Assembly: GCF_023100945.1 (NCBI RefSeq)
Contig: NZ_CP064689.1
Coordinates: forward strand, 6,120,001-6,184,000
Direction: 5' to 3'
From: Bradyrhizobium sp. 200
Lineage (GTDB): Bacteria; Pseudomonadota; Alphaproteobacteria; Rhizobiales; Xanthobacteraceae
DNA: 64,000 nucleotides
Positions 25,197 through 33,638 of this stretch are shown here, piece after piece. The first letter of the stretch is position 1, and the number at the start of each line of letters is the position of its first letter. A program made the translations under genes and the position numbers. Below the pieces are notes generated by a model, which worked only from the letters and a program-made list of their open reading frames with translations, was not told the origin of the DNA and did no database searches.

Positions 25197-26489
25197 TCAG
25201 ACTTTCACATCGTTGAGCAGGACCGAAAAGACATCGTAGTTGCGGAGCGGCTTCCCTGCCCCGCCCTCAACCCGTCCGGCCTTCAGCGGGTGAGAGAGGA
25301 TGAACGGCACCACCTGTTCGGCGAGCCCGCCGTGAGAACGCAGCCGCTCGCCCGCGAGCTGAGAAATGTCGTGGTCGCGGGCATGGGCGCCGAGGGCGAC
25401 GCCCGACCTTCCCACCACGGCGATGTCACCTTCGCGATCTTCCGGCAATTCGAAGCGCAGGCACGCTTCCTCACGCGAAATGGCCATACAGACGCCGGGA
25501 ATCTGCCGAATGAAGTTCAACACCGTGGTGCTGGAAGGCTCCGTCCGTTGCAGATGGACACGGACAAAACCGCCCAGAGCGCCATGGTGACGCACGAAGG
25601 GATCGGTGATCGGGCAGATGACGCGGGTTGCGCCCGCACCGAAGGCGGCATCCAAGAGGTCGCCAAGATAGACGACGTTCGGCTCGCCGCTCAGGTGGGC
25701 CATGTCGTTCATGCCGTGGTCGGCGACGATCCCGAGGCAGGCGCCGAGCGCGACCAAGCTTGCGAGCCGCTGGTCCACCGCACGCATGAAGGCGATCGCT
25801 TCGGGAGCATCCGGCGCATGCTTGTGCTGCACATAGTCGGAAAGCGACAGATAAATCAGGTTTGGCCGGCGGGTTTCAAGCAGGCGGATTCCGGCATCGA
25901 GCACGAATAAGGAAAGATCGGCGGAATACTGGTCTGGCGCTCCACGCCCTACCAGCGCACCGATTGCGGAGATGCCGTTCTCCGCATCGGTCGCCTCGTC
26001 GGCTTTCTCGGCAGAGAAAGCGATGCCGTCGAGCCCATGACCGAGCGCCTTGCGCAGCTTGTCCTTGGCCGTAACGGCGGCAACCTTGGCTCCCGCTTGC
26101 GAGAACGCTGCCAGAATAGTCGGCGCGCGCACGGGTGTAGCATCGACCATCATGATTTCTGCGCCGGTGACGCGGTCGAGATAGAAATTGCCGGAGACAC
26201 CGTGAACGGCGGGCGCCACTCCGCAGACAATGGACACGTTGTTGGGATTGGTAAATGTCGGCATTGCCGCAAGCGCAGAGGCGGAGAAGCCTTCGCGCCG
26301 CATCCGGTCGATGGCAGGGATGGCCCCGGCGGCGCTGGCAGCATCGATATAGGCTGGATCGCAGCCGTCGAAACAGATGACCACAGCCGCATGTTTCGGC
26401 CACGCATAGGCGCGCCCGTTCACTCTCACCGGAAGTCTCTCATCGCGATCGGACGCGGCAGCGGTCAGGATTCGATCAGGCTTGTTCAT
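25197..26489 (-). CDS. phnA: Phosphonoacetate hydrolase
   Basis: A 430-residue alkaline-phosphatase-superfamily enzyme that cleaves phosphonoacetate to acetate and phosphate. Recognised family elements are CFDGCDPAYID (metal Asp41), PTFTNPNN (nucleophile Thr80), VTAKDKLR (substrate-binding Lys142 and Lys144), FSAEKA, the metal motif DYVQHKHAP near residue 218, ADHGM at 256 and HHGALGG. All match phosphonoacetate hydrolases of Pseudomonas fluorescens 23F and Sinorhizobium as I remember them. The start at 26489 keeps a short leader; downstream starts are possible. It sits between an amidase and a second phosphohydrolase in a transporter-rich operon, and is close to genes that make phosphonoacetate. 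Confidence 0.92.
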   Translation of the reverse strand: MNKPDRILTAAASDRDERLPVRVNGRAYAWPKHAAVVICFDGCDPAYIDAASAAGAIPAIDRMRREGFSASALAAMPTFTNPNNVSIVCGVAPAVHGVSGNFYLDRVTGAEIMMVDATPVRAPTILAAFSQAGAKVAAVTAKDKLRKALGHGLDGIAFSAEKADEATDAENGISAIGALVGRGAPDQYSADLSLFVLDAGIRLLETRRPNLIYLSLSDYVQHKHAPDAPEAIAFMRAVDQRLASLVALGACLGIVADHGMNDMAHLSGEPNVVYLGDLLDAAFGAGATRVICPITDPFVRHHGALGGFVRVHLQRTEPSSTTVLNFIRQIPGVCMAISREEACLRFELPEDREGDIAVVGRSGVALGAHARDHDISQLAGERLRSHGGLAEQVVPFILSHPLKAGRVEGGAGKPLRNYDVFSVLLNDVKV

Positions 26490-26497
26490 GGGAAGAC

Positions 26498-27829
26498 TCA
26501 GTCGTTGAGGATTGCAGCATCTGTGAGCCACGCCGCCACGCGCAGAAGATTGCGGTCGCCCCGCGGGAAACCAACGAGCTGAACGCCGATCGGCATGCCA
26601 TTCATCCCGCGCAGCAGCGGCAGCGACATGGTCGGTAATCCGCACAGGCTCCAGGGCATGGACATGGCGCCAGAGCCCGGCCCCTGCTCAAGGCGCGTGG
26701 CCTCTCCTGGCGCAGAGAGCGTGATCAACGCGTCATGATCATAGAACAATCCTGCGGCCAGAGCCGTGAGCCGATTGGCCATGGCCTCGAGTTCGAGATA
26801 ATTTGCGGCGCTCAACGCGCGCCCGGCAACAATGCCCTCCTGCAGTGGAGGGCAGAAGCTGCGGAACGTTTCCTCCGGCAGGGCACCGAAACGATGTGCC
26901 AGATGAGCGTTGAGAAGGCCCAGCACAACTTCAAGCGCCATATCGAATTCACGCGGAAGATCGACCTCCGCCGCGGCTGCAGGCAGGCCGGCGACCAAAC
27001 GATTGAGAGCTTGACACGCGTCAGGACTTACCATGTCCCAGCCCGGCCCGCGGACCAAAGCGAGCCTGGGCGGATGTTGCAGCGCTTCGACCTCTGTGAG
27101 CTGACGATCGAATGCTCCGGCAAACAGCGCGAGGTCGTCGATGGAGCGCGCCAGCAGGCCTACATGCGCCATACGCGGGACAAGCACGTTCGATCCTCGC
27201 ATGCTCGTGAAACCAAACGACGGCTTGAAGGCGAACGCGCCGCAAAATGAAGCCGGCAGCGTTGTGGATGCTGTGTGCTGGGTGCCGAGCGCCAATGGAA
27301 CCATGTGATCGACGACGGCCGCCGCGGACCCCGCCGACGACACGCCCGGTGAGCGCGACAGATCCAGCGGATTATGGGTCGGACTGGGGTGATACATTCC
27401 GAATTCGGACGTGCTGGTCTTGCCGACGATGAGTGCCCCGGCCCCGTGCAGCATGCTGACGGCATCCGCGTCTTCCGTTGGCCGACGCCCACGCAAACTT
27501 CCACTGCCGTATTCGGACGGCATGTCGCTGGTATCGAAGACATCCTTCACGCCGAGCGGCAGACCATGCAGCGGGCCGAGCGGGAATCCCGCCGCCTGCC
27601 ATTCGTCCGCCTGCCGCGCGCGTTCCCGCGCCAGATCGGCATCGAGGAAACTCCAGGCCTTCACCTGCGGTTCGCGAACAGCAATCCGCTCCAGGCAGGC
27701 TTCCATCACGGATATCGCCGTTAGCCGGCGATCGCGGATCGCACTGACGATCGTGCGAGCCGACAATTCGTTCAATCGCTTGCTGTTCGAAACGAGCGCC
27801 AGCCTCCGGGTATCTGATACGTCATTCAT
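26498..27829 (-). CDS. Amidase signature family hydrolase
   Basis: A 443-residue enzyme with the Ser-cisSer-Lys triad of the amidase signature family. Lys95 is in PLGVKDVFD, the cis-Ser lies in GVSSAGSAAAVV (164-165) and the nucleophile Ser188 is in GTQHTASTTLP; the usual TGGS is TTAS-like here. It hydrolyses an amide to carboxylate and ammonia. ATG 27829 overlaps the permease stop by four bases. Its place next to phnA suggests it may release phosphonoacetate or another acid from an amide conjugate; that is inference. AtzF/GatA-like alternatives are less likely because there is no C-terminal extension or GatCB partner. Confidence 0.87.
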   Translation of the reverse strand: MNDVSDTRRLALVSNSKRLNELSARTIVSAIRDRRLTAISVMEACLERIAVREPQVKAWSFLDADLARERARQADEWQAAGFPLGPLHGLPLGVKDVFDTSDMPSEYGSGSLRGRRPTEDADAVSMLHGAGALIVGKTSTSEFGMYHPSPTHNPLDLSRSPGVSSAGSAAAVVDHMVPLALGTQHTASTTLPASFCGAFAFKPSFGFTSMRGSNVLVPRMAHVGLLARSIDDLALFAGAFDRQLTEVEALQHPPRLALVRGPGWDMVSPDACQALNRLVAGLPAAAAEVDLPREFDMALEVVLGLLNAHLAHRFGALPEETFRSFCPPLQEGIVAGRALSAANYLELEAMANRLTALAAGLFYDHDALITLSAPGEATRLEQGPGSGAMSMPWSLCGLPTMSLPLLRGMNGMPIGVQLVGFPRGDRNLLRVAAWLTDAAILND

Positions 27830-29742
27830 TGGCCGATAGCCTCCATTGCCTGCGGAGCCCGCGCGGTCTTCGACGTTGCATCTTGCCGGCGAAGATTTGC
27901 AGCGAGTGCTTGGGCATGGGGCAATAACCCGTCGCGAAACAGCAGGACGCAAAGAACAAAGACGGCTCCCTGAATTGCCACGATCCAGGCACCGAAGGGC
28001 GACAGGAAATGCTGCATCGTCACCAGCACGGCGGCACCAATGAGAGGCCCGCCGAATGTGCCGATTCCGCCGATCAACGCCATCAGAACGGCTTCGCCCG
28101 AGAGATGCCAATGCACGCCGGACAAGGTGGCCAATTGGAAGACGATGGCACTCATGGAGCCGGCGACGCCGGCGCAGAAGGCCGCAATGCCGAATGCAGC
28201 GAGTTTATATGCGTCGACATTGTGCCCCAGCGACAGGGCGCGGCGTTCATTGTCGCGAATGGCGATCAACATCATCCCGAACGGGGAGTTGATCAGGCGG
28301 CGCAGGCCGAACAGCACGCCGAGCATGGCGGCGGCGCTGAGCCAGTAGACATTGGTGTCGTTGCGAAGATCGATCAACCCCAGCAACATGCCGCGGGGGA
28401 CTGACTGGATGCCGTCCTCGCCATGGGTGAAGCTAGCCTGCACATAGACAAAATAGACCATCTGCGCGATCGCCAGTGTGATCATGGCCTGATAGATGCC
28501 CCGGCGCCTGATCGCAAAGATGCCCATGACTATTCCGAGAACGAGCGCCGCCGCTATCCCGACGCTGATCGCGGCTTCCGGTGGTAGCGCCCACTCCCTT
28601 GCCGCATGCGCCGTGAGATAGGCCGACGTACCGAACAAGGCCGCCTGGCCAAAGGACATGATGCCGGCAAACCCCAGCAGGAAGTTGAATGAAGCGGCGA
28701 AGATGGTGAAGCAGAAGATCTTCATCAGATAGACGGGATAGAGCAGCATCGGTAGCGCCAATAGCGCGGCGGCGGCGGCGAGCACCGGCACCATGCCGGT
28801 CAGGCGTTTGGCGATGGTCTCCTTTCCGGTGGGCTCAATCCACGGAAGCCGGGCCGCCAGGAATTCGTGGGATCGGACCACCGAAATGCCGAACAGCCCC
28901 TGCGGCCGAAACAGAAGCACGACGCACATGAAGGCGAAGACGATGAAGCTTGCCGCCTGCGGGACCAGCGCCTGCGTCAGGCTCTCGATCAGCGCGAGGG
29001 CATAGCTCGAGACGATGGTTCCCCCGATCGAACCCATGCCGCCGATGACGATAATTGCAAATACGACAAGCAGGATGTCCGAGCCCATCAGCGGGCTGAC
29101 CTGGTAGATCGGCGCGGCCAGCGCGCCTGCCAGTCCCGCCAAGGCGGCGCCCAGGGCAAAAGTGGCAGCGAAGACATGAGGCACGCCGACGCCGAGCGCT
29201 TCGGCGGTAGCCGCATTTTCGGACGACGCGCGCAGAATCGAGCCAAGACGCGTGCGCGCAATGGCGATCCAGACGATCACACATACGACAAGCGCCACGG
29301 CGACGACCCAAAGCCGATAGGCAGGGAAATAAAGGAAGCCGAGATCCAGCCCGCCGGATAACCAATCCGGCGCGGCGTAGGGAAGTCCGGTCGAACCGAA
29401 ATAGGCCTGGAAGCCGCCCTGAACGACCATCGCGGTGCCGAACGTCAGCATGAAGCCGTAGAGCGGATCGAGGCCGTAGGTTCGACGCAGCAACGAACGT
29501 TCGAGGATGATGCCGAAAAGAGCTACGCAAACCGGCGCGAAAACCAGCCCCCCGAAATAGCCTAACCCGAGATATCGCGAGCCGGCCCATGCAGCAAAAG
29601 CGCCCATCATGTAGAGCACGCCATGCGTCATGTTGAGAATATTGAGAAGGCCGAAGATAAGCGCCAGTCCGAGACTGAGCAGCGCATAGAACGAGCCGTT
29701 GACGAGCCCGATCGTGAGGTAGCCGAGGATGAGGTCCATCAT
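27826..29742 (-). CDS. Fused branched-chain-amino-acid-type ABC permease (LivH-LivM)
   Basis: A 638-residue membrane protein that joins both permease types in one chain. Residues 1 to about 290 are LivH-like (GLALIFGLLNILNMTHG; IVIGGMGSIGG). Residues from about 320 on are LivM-like (FLLGFAGIMSFGQAALFG; SPFGMMLIAIRDNERRALSLG; IGGIGTFGG). Liv permeases are usually two genes; fusions occur. The start is one of two adjacent ATGs (29742 or 29739). It works with the two ATPases and the binding protein encoded upstream in the same operon. Confidence 0.9.
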   Translation of the reverse strand: MMDLILGYLTIGLVNGSFYALLSLGLALIFGLLNILNMTHGVLYMMGAFAAWAGSRYLGLGYFGGLVFAPVCVALFGIILERSLLRRTYGLDPLYGFMLTFGTAMVVQGGFQAYFGSTGLPYAAPDWLSGGLDLGFLYFPAYRLWVVAVALVVCVIVWIAIARTRLGSILRASSENAATAEALGVGVPHVFAATFALGAALAGLAGALAAPIYQVSPLMGSDILLVVFAIIVIGGMGSIGGTIVSSYALALIESLTQALVPQAASFIVFAFMCVVLLFRPQGLFGISVVRSHEFLAARLPWIEPTGKETIAKRLTGMVPVLAAAAALLALPMLLYPVYLMKIFCFTIFAASFNFLLGFAGIMSFGQAALFGTSAYLTAHAAREWALPPEAAISVGIAAALVLGIVMGIFAIRRRGIYQAMITLAIAQMVYFVYVQASFTHGEDGIQSVPRGMLLGLIDLRNDTNVYWLSAAAMLGVLFGLRRLINSPFGMMLIAIRDNERRALSLGHNVDAYKLAAFGIAAFCAGVAGSMSAIVFQLATLSGVHWHLSGEAVLMALIGGIGTFGGPLIGAAVLVTMQHFLSPFGAWIVAIQGAVFVLCVLLFRDGLLPHAQALAANLRRQDATSKTARAPQAMEAIGQ

Positions 29743-29749
29743 GCAGGAA

Positions 29750-30457
29750 TCACAGCGCAAGACGTTCGAGGAGCCGAGCCTTGACATGCTCGCCGCCTCC
29801 GGTTTCGAGGTCGTCCACAACCGCACCGTTTTCGATCGCCACCACCCGATCGGCGAGATGCAGGACGAAGTCGAGGTTCTGTTCCACAAGCAGGATCGTG
29901 TAGCCGCGGCGCTTGAGTTCGATCAGCGCATGCTCGATCTGCCTGACGACGACTGGTGCCAGTCCCTCGGTGGGTTCATCGAGAAGAAGCGTCTGCGCGC
30001 CCGTGCGCAAGATCCGGCCGATCGCGAGCATCTGCTGCTCGCCGCCGCTGAGCTGGTCGCCGTAGTGGCGCCCCCTTGTGCGAAGATTCGGGAACAGCGC
30101 GAAGATATCGGCCTTGGCCATGCCCGCGGCGCTGACCGATGGAGGAAGAGCAAGATTCTCATCGACGGTGAGGCTGGAGAAGATCGCCCGCTCCTCGGGA
30201 CAATAGCCGATGCCGAAGCGCGTACGCTGATATGGGCGCATTCCGCTCGCTTCGCGCCCGGACAAGATAATGCTGCCGGTTTGTCGCGGCAGTAAACCCA
30301 TGATGGCGCGAAGAATGGTTGTCTTACCCGCGCCGTTGCGGCCGACCAGACAGGTGACCTCGCCCGGCCGAACCGCGAAGCCAACGCCGAACAGCGCCTG
30401 AGAATCGCCATACCACGCCTGCACGTGCGAGAGGCGCAGCGAAACCGCATCAGCCAC
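29750..30457 (-). CDS. Branched-chain-amino-acid-type ABC ATP-binding protein, LivF-like
   Basis: A 235-residue ATPase with Walker A GRNGAGKTT, signature LSGGEQQMLAIGRIL, Walker B LLLDEPTEGLAP and the LivF-typical VVRQIEHALIELK. It lies just upstream of the fused permease and overlaps the LivG-like gene by eight bases. It is one half of the ATPase heterodimer that drives the Liv-type importer. Confidence 0.93.
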   Translation of the reverse strand: MADAVSLRLSHVQAWYGDSQALFGVGFAVRPGEVTCLVGRNGAGKTTILRAIMGLLPRQTGSIILSGREASGMRPYQRTRFGIGYCPEERAIFSSLTVDENLALPPSVSAAGMAKADIFALFPNLRTRGRHYGDQLSGGEQQMLAIGRILRTGAQTLLLDEPTEGLAPVVVRQIEHALIELKRRGYTILLVEQNLDFVLHLADRVVAIENGAVVDDLETGGGEHVKARLLERLAL

Positions 30458-31271
30458 GACGCTCGGCCCCGATATAGGCGTTGATCACGCGAGGGTCGCG
30501 CGCGACCTCGTCGTAGCTGCCCTCACAGAGGACCGAGCCTTCTGCTAGCACCGTGACCTTCGCTGCCAGACTTTTCACGACCTGCAGATTGTGCTCGACC
30601 AGAAGGACGCCACTGCTGGCGGCGACCGTCTTGATCAGGGCTGCGACAGGCGCGATGTCCTCCCGGGCCAGACCCGCAGTCGGCTCGTCGAGCAGCAGAA
30701 ATTTCGGCGCGATCGCGATCGTCGTGACGATCTCAAGCAGTCGCCGGCGACCGTAGGATAGATCCGCGGCCCGGCGTTCGCTTTCGCCCGTCAGCCCGCC
30801 TTGATCGAGAAGATGCCGGACCCTCGCTTCGTTTTCGTCCCGTCTCGAACGGCCGCGCAGGAGCTGCAGACCCCGCACGTTCAGCGCCAGTGCCGTGCGG
30901 ATATTATCGGCGACGGAGAGATTTGGGAAAATCGAGCATATCTGAAACGATCGGGCGAGCCCGAGCCGCGCAAGACGGTTCGGTGAGACCGCAGTCACAT
31001 CCGCGCCGTCGAGACGAACCTGGCCGGCGGTTGGCTTCGTAAAGCCGCTGATCACGTTGAATAGCGTGGTCTTGCCTGCCCCGTTGGGCCCGATCACCGC
31101 ATGGATCGACCTTGTGTCGAGATCGATCGAGACACCGCGAAGCGCCTCGAAATCGCCGAAGCGAACAGTCAGGTCGCGGGCGGTCAGCAGCGATGCGGCG
31201 GCGCGCTTTCGAACGGCCGAAGCAACCGGCGCGGCTACCCGCTGTGGACGATCAAGAAGGAGGGTTGTCAT
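30450..31271 (-). CDS. Branched-chain-amino-acid-type ABC ATP-binding protein, LivG-like
   Basis: A 273-residue ATPase with Walker A GPNGAGKTT, the LivG-type FNVISGFTKPTAGQV and LGLARSFQICSIFPNLSV segments, signature-region LSYGRRRLLEI and Walker B LLLDEPTAGLA. About 25 residues precede the usual start of the domain. The start overlaps the binding-protein stop by four bases. It pairs with the LivF-like protein. Confidence 0.93.
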   Translation of the reverse strand: MTTLLLDRPQRVAAPVASAVRKRAAASLLTARDLTVRFGDFEALRGVSIDLDTRSIHAVIGPNGAGKTTLFNVISGFTKPTAGQVRLDGADVTAVSPNRLARLGLARSFQICSIFPNLSVADNIRTALALNVRGLQLLRGRSRRDENEARVRHLLDQGGLTGESERRAADLSYGRRRLLEIVTTIAIAPKFLLLDEPTAGLAREDIAPVAALIKTVAASSGVLLVEHNLQVVKSLAAKVTVLAEGSVLCEGSYDEVARDPRVINAYIGAERRG

Positions 31272-32470
31272 CGAACGCCCGGAGCGGCGCAGCCCGCGGT
31301 ATCGATCGAGCGAAAAGCAGTGTCAGCCGCGACCGTGGCGATGCGCTCATAGTAATCCCATGGCGCCTTGCTCTCGGCCGGGGTCTTCACACGATAAACA
31401 CCGAGATCGTAGACGACGCGACCGTTTTCCTGGATGCGGACCTGCCGACCGAATTTATCGACGGGCAGCTTTCGCATTTCGGTGTTCACGACAGCGGCAT
31501 CGTCAGTTTTCGCTTTGCTGGCGGCCTTGATATAGTGCAGCACGCTCGTATAGACGCCGGCTTGCTCACGGGTCGGCATGCGTCCATGGGCTTTGAAGAA
31601 GCGCTCCGAGAAGGCGCGAGTCCCATCGGTGTCATTCCAGTAAAAGCCGGTGGTGATGATCAGGCCCTGGGCCGCTTCGAGGCCGACACTGTTGATGTCG
31701 GTGACGAACGCATGGAGAGCCGCAACGCGCTGGCCACCGCGCATGATGCCGAACTGGCCGGCCTGCTTGATGGCGTTGACGGTGTCAGCGCCAGCGCTTG
31801 CCAGAGCTACGACCTGCGCCTGCGAGGATTTTGCGCGCAGGAGAAGCGCGGAGAAATCGGCCGTGCTCAGCGGGTGGCGAGCGCTTCCGGTCATCTTGCC
31901 TCCACGTTCCTCGACGACGCGCGCGGCGTCCTTTTCGAGATCGTGGCCGAATGCATAGTCCGCGGTGAGAAAATACCAGGACTTCAGGTCCTGCTGCACC
32001 AGGGCGGCACCGGTCCCGCGCGCAAGCGAGTAGGTGTCATCGGTCCAGTGCGTCGCAAAGGGGGAGCAGCGCCCTCCGGTTATCTCCACGCTGGCGGCGC
32101 CGGAAATCATCAGAGAACGCTTTTTTTCGGTGGCAATCGCCATCAACCCGAAGACCACACCGGAATGCGGCAGGTCGGCGATGACATCGACACCGCGCCG
32201 GTCGAACCATTCGCGGGCAATCGCAGACGCGACGTCGGGCTTATTCTGATGGTCGGCCGTGATGATCTCGATCGGGACCCCGCCGGCGGTTCCGCCCGAA
32301 TCCTCGGCCGCCATACGGGCCGCCAAGATCGATCCGGGCCCGCCGACGTCAGCGACGACCCCGCTTTGATCACCCATCACGCCGATGACGATCTTGTTGT
32401 CGGAAAATTGCGCGAGGGCGGACGTTACCCCGCCGCACAACAGTAATGATGCGATGATCAGCCGACGCAT
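31268..32470 (-). CDS. Liv-type periplasmic ABC substrate-binding protein
   Basis: A 400-residue protein with a signal peptide (LIIASLLLCGGVTSALAQ) and the start of a Leu/Ile/Val-type binding domain: KIVIGVMGDQSGVVADVGGPGS. AGGVPIEIITADHQNKPDVA and later WYFLTADYAFGHDLEKDA are typical of the family, which binds amino acids, amides, urea and aromatic acids. It is the first gene of the eleven-gene operon; AGGAG lies seven bases before the ATG. With the downstream amidase, an amide ligand is plausible. Confidence 0.92.
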   Translation of the reverse strand: MRRLIIASLLLCGGVTSALAQFSDNKIVIGVMGDQSGVVADVGGPGSILAARMAAEDSGGTAGGVPIEIITADHQNKPDVASAIAREWFDRRGVDVIADLPHSGVVFGLMAIATEKKRSLMISGAASVEITGGRCSPFATHWTDDTYSLARGTGAALVQQDLKSWYFLTADYAFGHDLEKDAARVVEERGGKMTGSARHPLSTADFSALLLRAKSSQAQVVALASAGADTVNAIKQAGQFGIMRGGQRVAALHAFVTDINSVGLEAAQGLIITTGFYWNDTDGTRAFSERFFKAHGRMPTREQAGVYTSVLHYIKAASKAKTDDAAVVNTEMRKLPVDKFGRQVRIQENGRVVYDLGVYRVKTPAESKAPWDYYERIATVAADTAFRSIDTAGCAAPGVR

Positions 32471-32520
32471 GGACTATCTCCTGTTTCCAAGCTTGGCGAA
32501 CTGATAGAGGCTCCCCTTAA

Positions 32521-32548
32521 CACATTTGTGACGGTTGCGGCACATTTG
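32521..32548. promoter_or_regulatory. Direct repeat CACATTTG x2 in the divergent promoter region, candidate SorC-regulator operator
   Basis: CACATTTG occurs at 32521-32528 and again at 32541-32548, exactly 20 bases (about two helical turns) apart. The first copy is also part of the imperfect palindrome CACATTTGTG. The site lies 50-80 bases upstream of the Liv-type operon start and about 100 bases before the divergent regulator gene, the usual place for an operator shared by both. Binding is inferred, not shown. Confidence 0.4.
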
Positions 32549-32647
32549 GGCAGAGTATTATGACCTGTGGAAAAATACGATGAGTTGCCATTCCTGGCCG
32601 GAAACAGGCAAACAGCGGATTCCTGAAGCTGATCGGAGGGACCGGGC

Positions 32648-33628
32648 GTGTTGATTCGAGGCCCGCAAGCGGCACCAAGCGAAGGCGAAGCCGGCGATGG
32701 CCGAACCGACGCCGCCTTGGTGGCCAAAATCTGCTGGTACTATTTCAGGGAAGGTCAAACCCAGGACGCGATCGCGCAGCGGCTGAAGATGACCCGCAAG
32801 CGCGTCAACCGGATCCTCGGTGAGGCACGGGAAAACGGCTTCGTTCAAATCACGATCGCCGACCCGGCGGGCCAGCGCACCGAGCTCGAAGAAGAACTCA
32901 TCCGGAAATTCAATCTGCGTCATTCAATCGTAGTCCCGGTCCCCCTGGGCGGCACAGATGTGCGCTCTTTCATCGGAGCCGCCGCCGCGCGATACGTCGC
33001 CGAGTGCCTTCCGCCCTCGGGTTCGCTGGGAATCACCTGGGGAGGCACCATCAATGCCGCAGCTCAGAACCTGCCGCAGCGATCCGGAGACGGCACCCGC
33101 GTGGTGCTGATGTCCGGCGGGTTGGCCGAAAGCGCGCCGATCAATCCGTATGACAATGCAACCATGATTGCCCGGGCGCTCGGCGCGCGATGCTATTATC
33201 TGACCGCGCCGATGTTCGCCGAGACCGCGGAGCTAAGGGACATCCTCGTCGCGAGCGAGCCGGTTCGTTCGGTGCTCGCCATGGTGCCCTCGCTCGACGT
33301 AGCCCTGTTGAGCGCGATCGACCTCTCCGAGCAATCAAAGGCGCTCGAATACGAGGTCATTTCGCGCGAAACCTGGGCTTCGCTGCTCGAAGCCGGTGCC
33401 GTCGGAGATATTTGCGGTCACTACCTCGATTCAGCCGGTAAGCCGCTTCGCCACCCCCTGGTGCAGCGGACGATCAACCCGCCGATCGAGCACGTGCTTC
33501 AGATCAGGCATCGGATTCTCGCCGCCGGAGGCGAGCACAAGGTCCCCATTATTCGCGCCGGCCTGCTGGCTGGCTTCTGCCAGGTCCTGGTCACTGATGA
33601 AGCGGCCGCGTCCAAACTGCTGGACTAA
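32648..33628 (+). CDS. SorC/DeoR-type sugar-binding transcriptional regulator
   Basis: A 326-residue regulator. An N-terminal helix-turn-helix (about residues 24-65: YYFREGQTQDAIAQRLKMTR, then KRVNRILGEARENGF) is followed by a SorC-type effector domain with GSLGITWGGTINAAAQNLP and the terminal HKVPIIRAGLLAGFCQVLVTD. These domains bind phosphorylated sugars or similar ligands. The start is GTG 32648, with GGAGG nine bases upstream. It is divergent from the Liv-amidase-phnA-Ugp operon, so probably controls it, and it converges on the dehydrogenase gene eleven bases away. The effector may be a phospho- or phosphono-compound. Confidence 0.88.
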   Translation: MLIRGPQAAPSEGEAGDGRTDAALVAKICWYYFREGQTQDAIAQRLKMTRKRVNRILGEARENGFVQITIADPAGQRTELEEELIRKFNLRHSIVVPVPLGGTDVRSFIGAAAARYVAECLPPSGSLGITWGGTINAAAQNLPQRSGDGTRVVLMSGGLAESAPINPYDNATMIARALGARCYYLTAPMFAETAELRDILVASEPVRSVLAMVPSLDVALLSAIDLSEQSKALEYEVISRETWASLLEAGAVGDICGHYLDSAGKPLRHPLVQRTINPPIEHVLQIRHRILAAGGEHKVPIIRAGLLAGFCQVLVTDEAAASKLLD

Positions 33629-33638
33629 AGGTTTTGCC

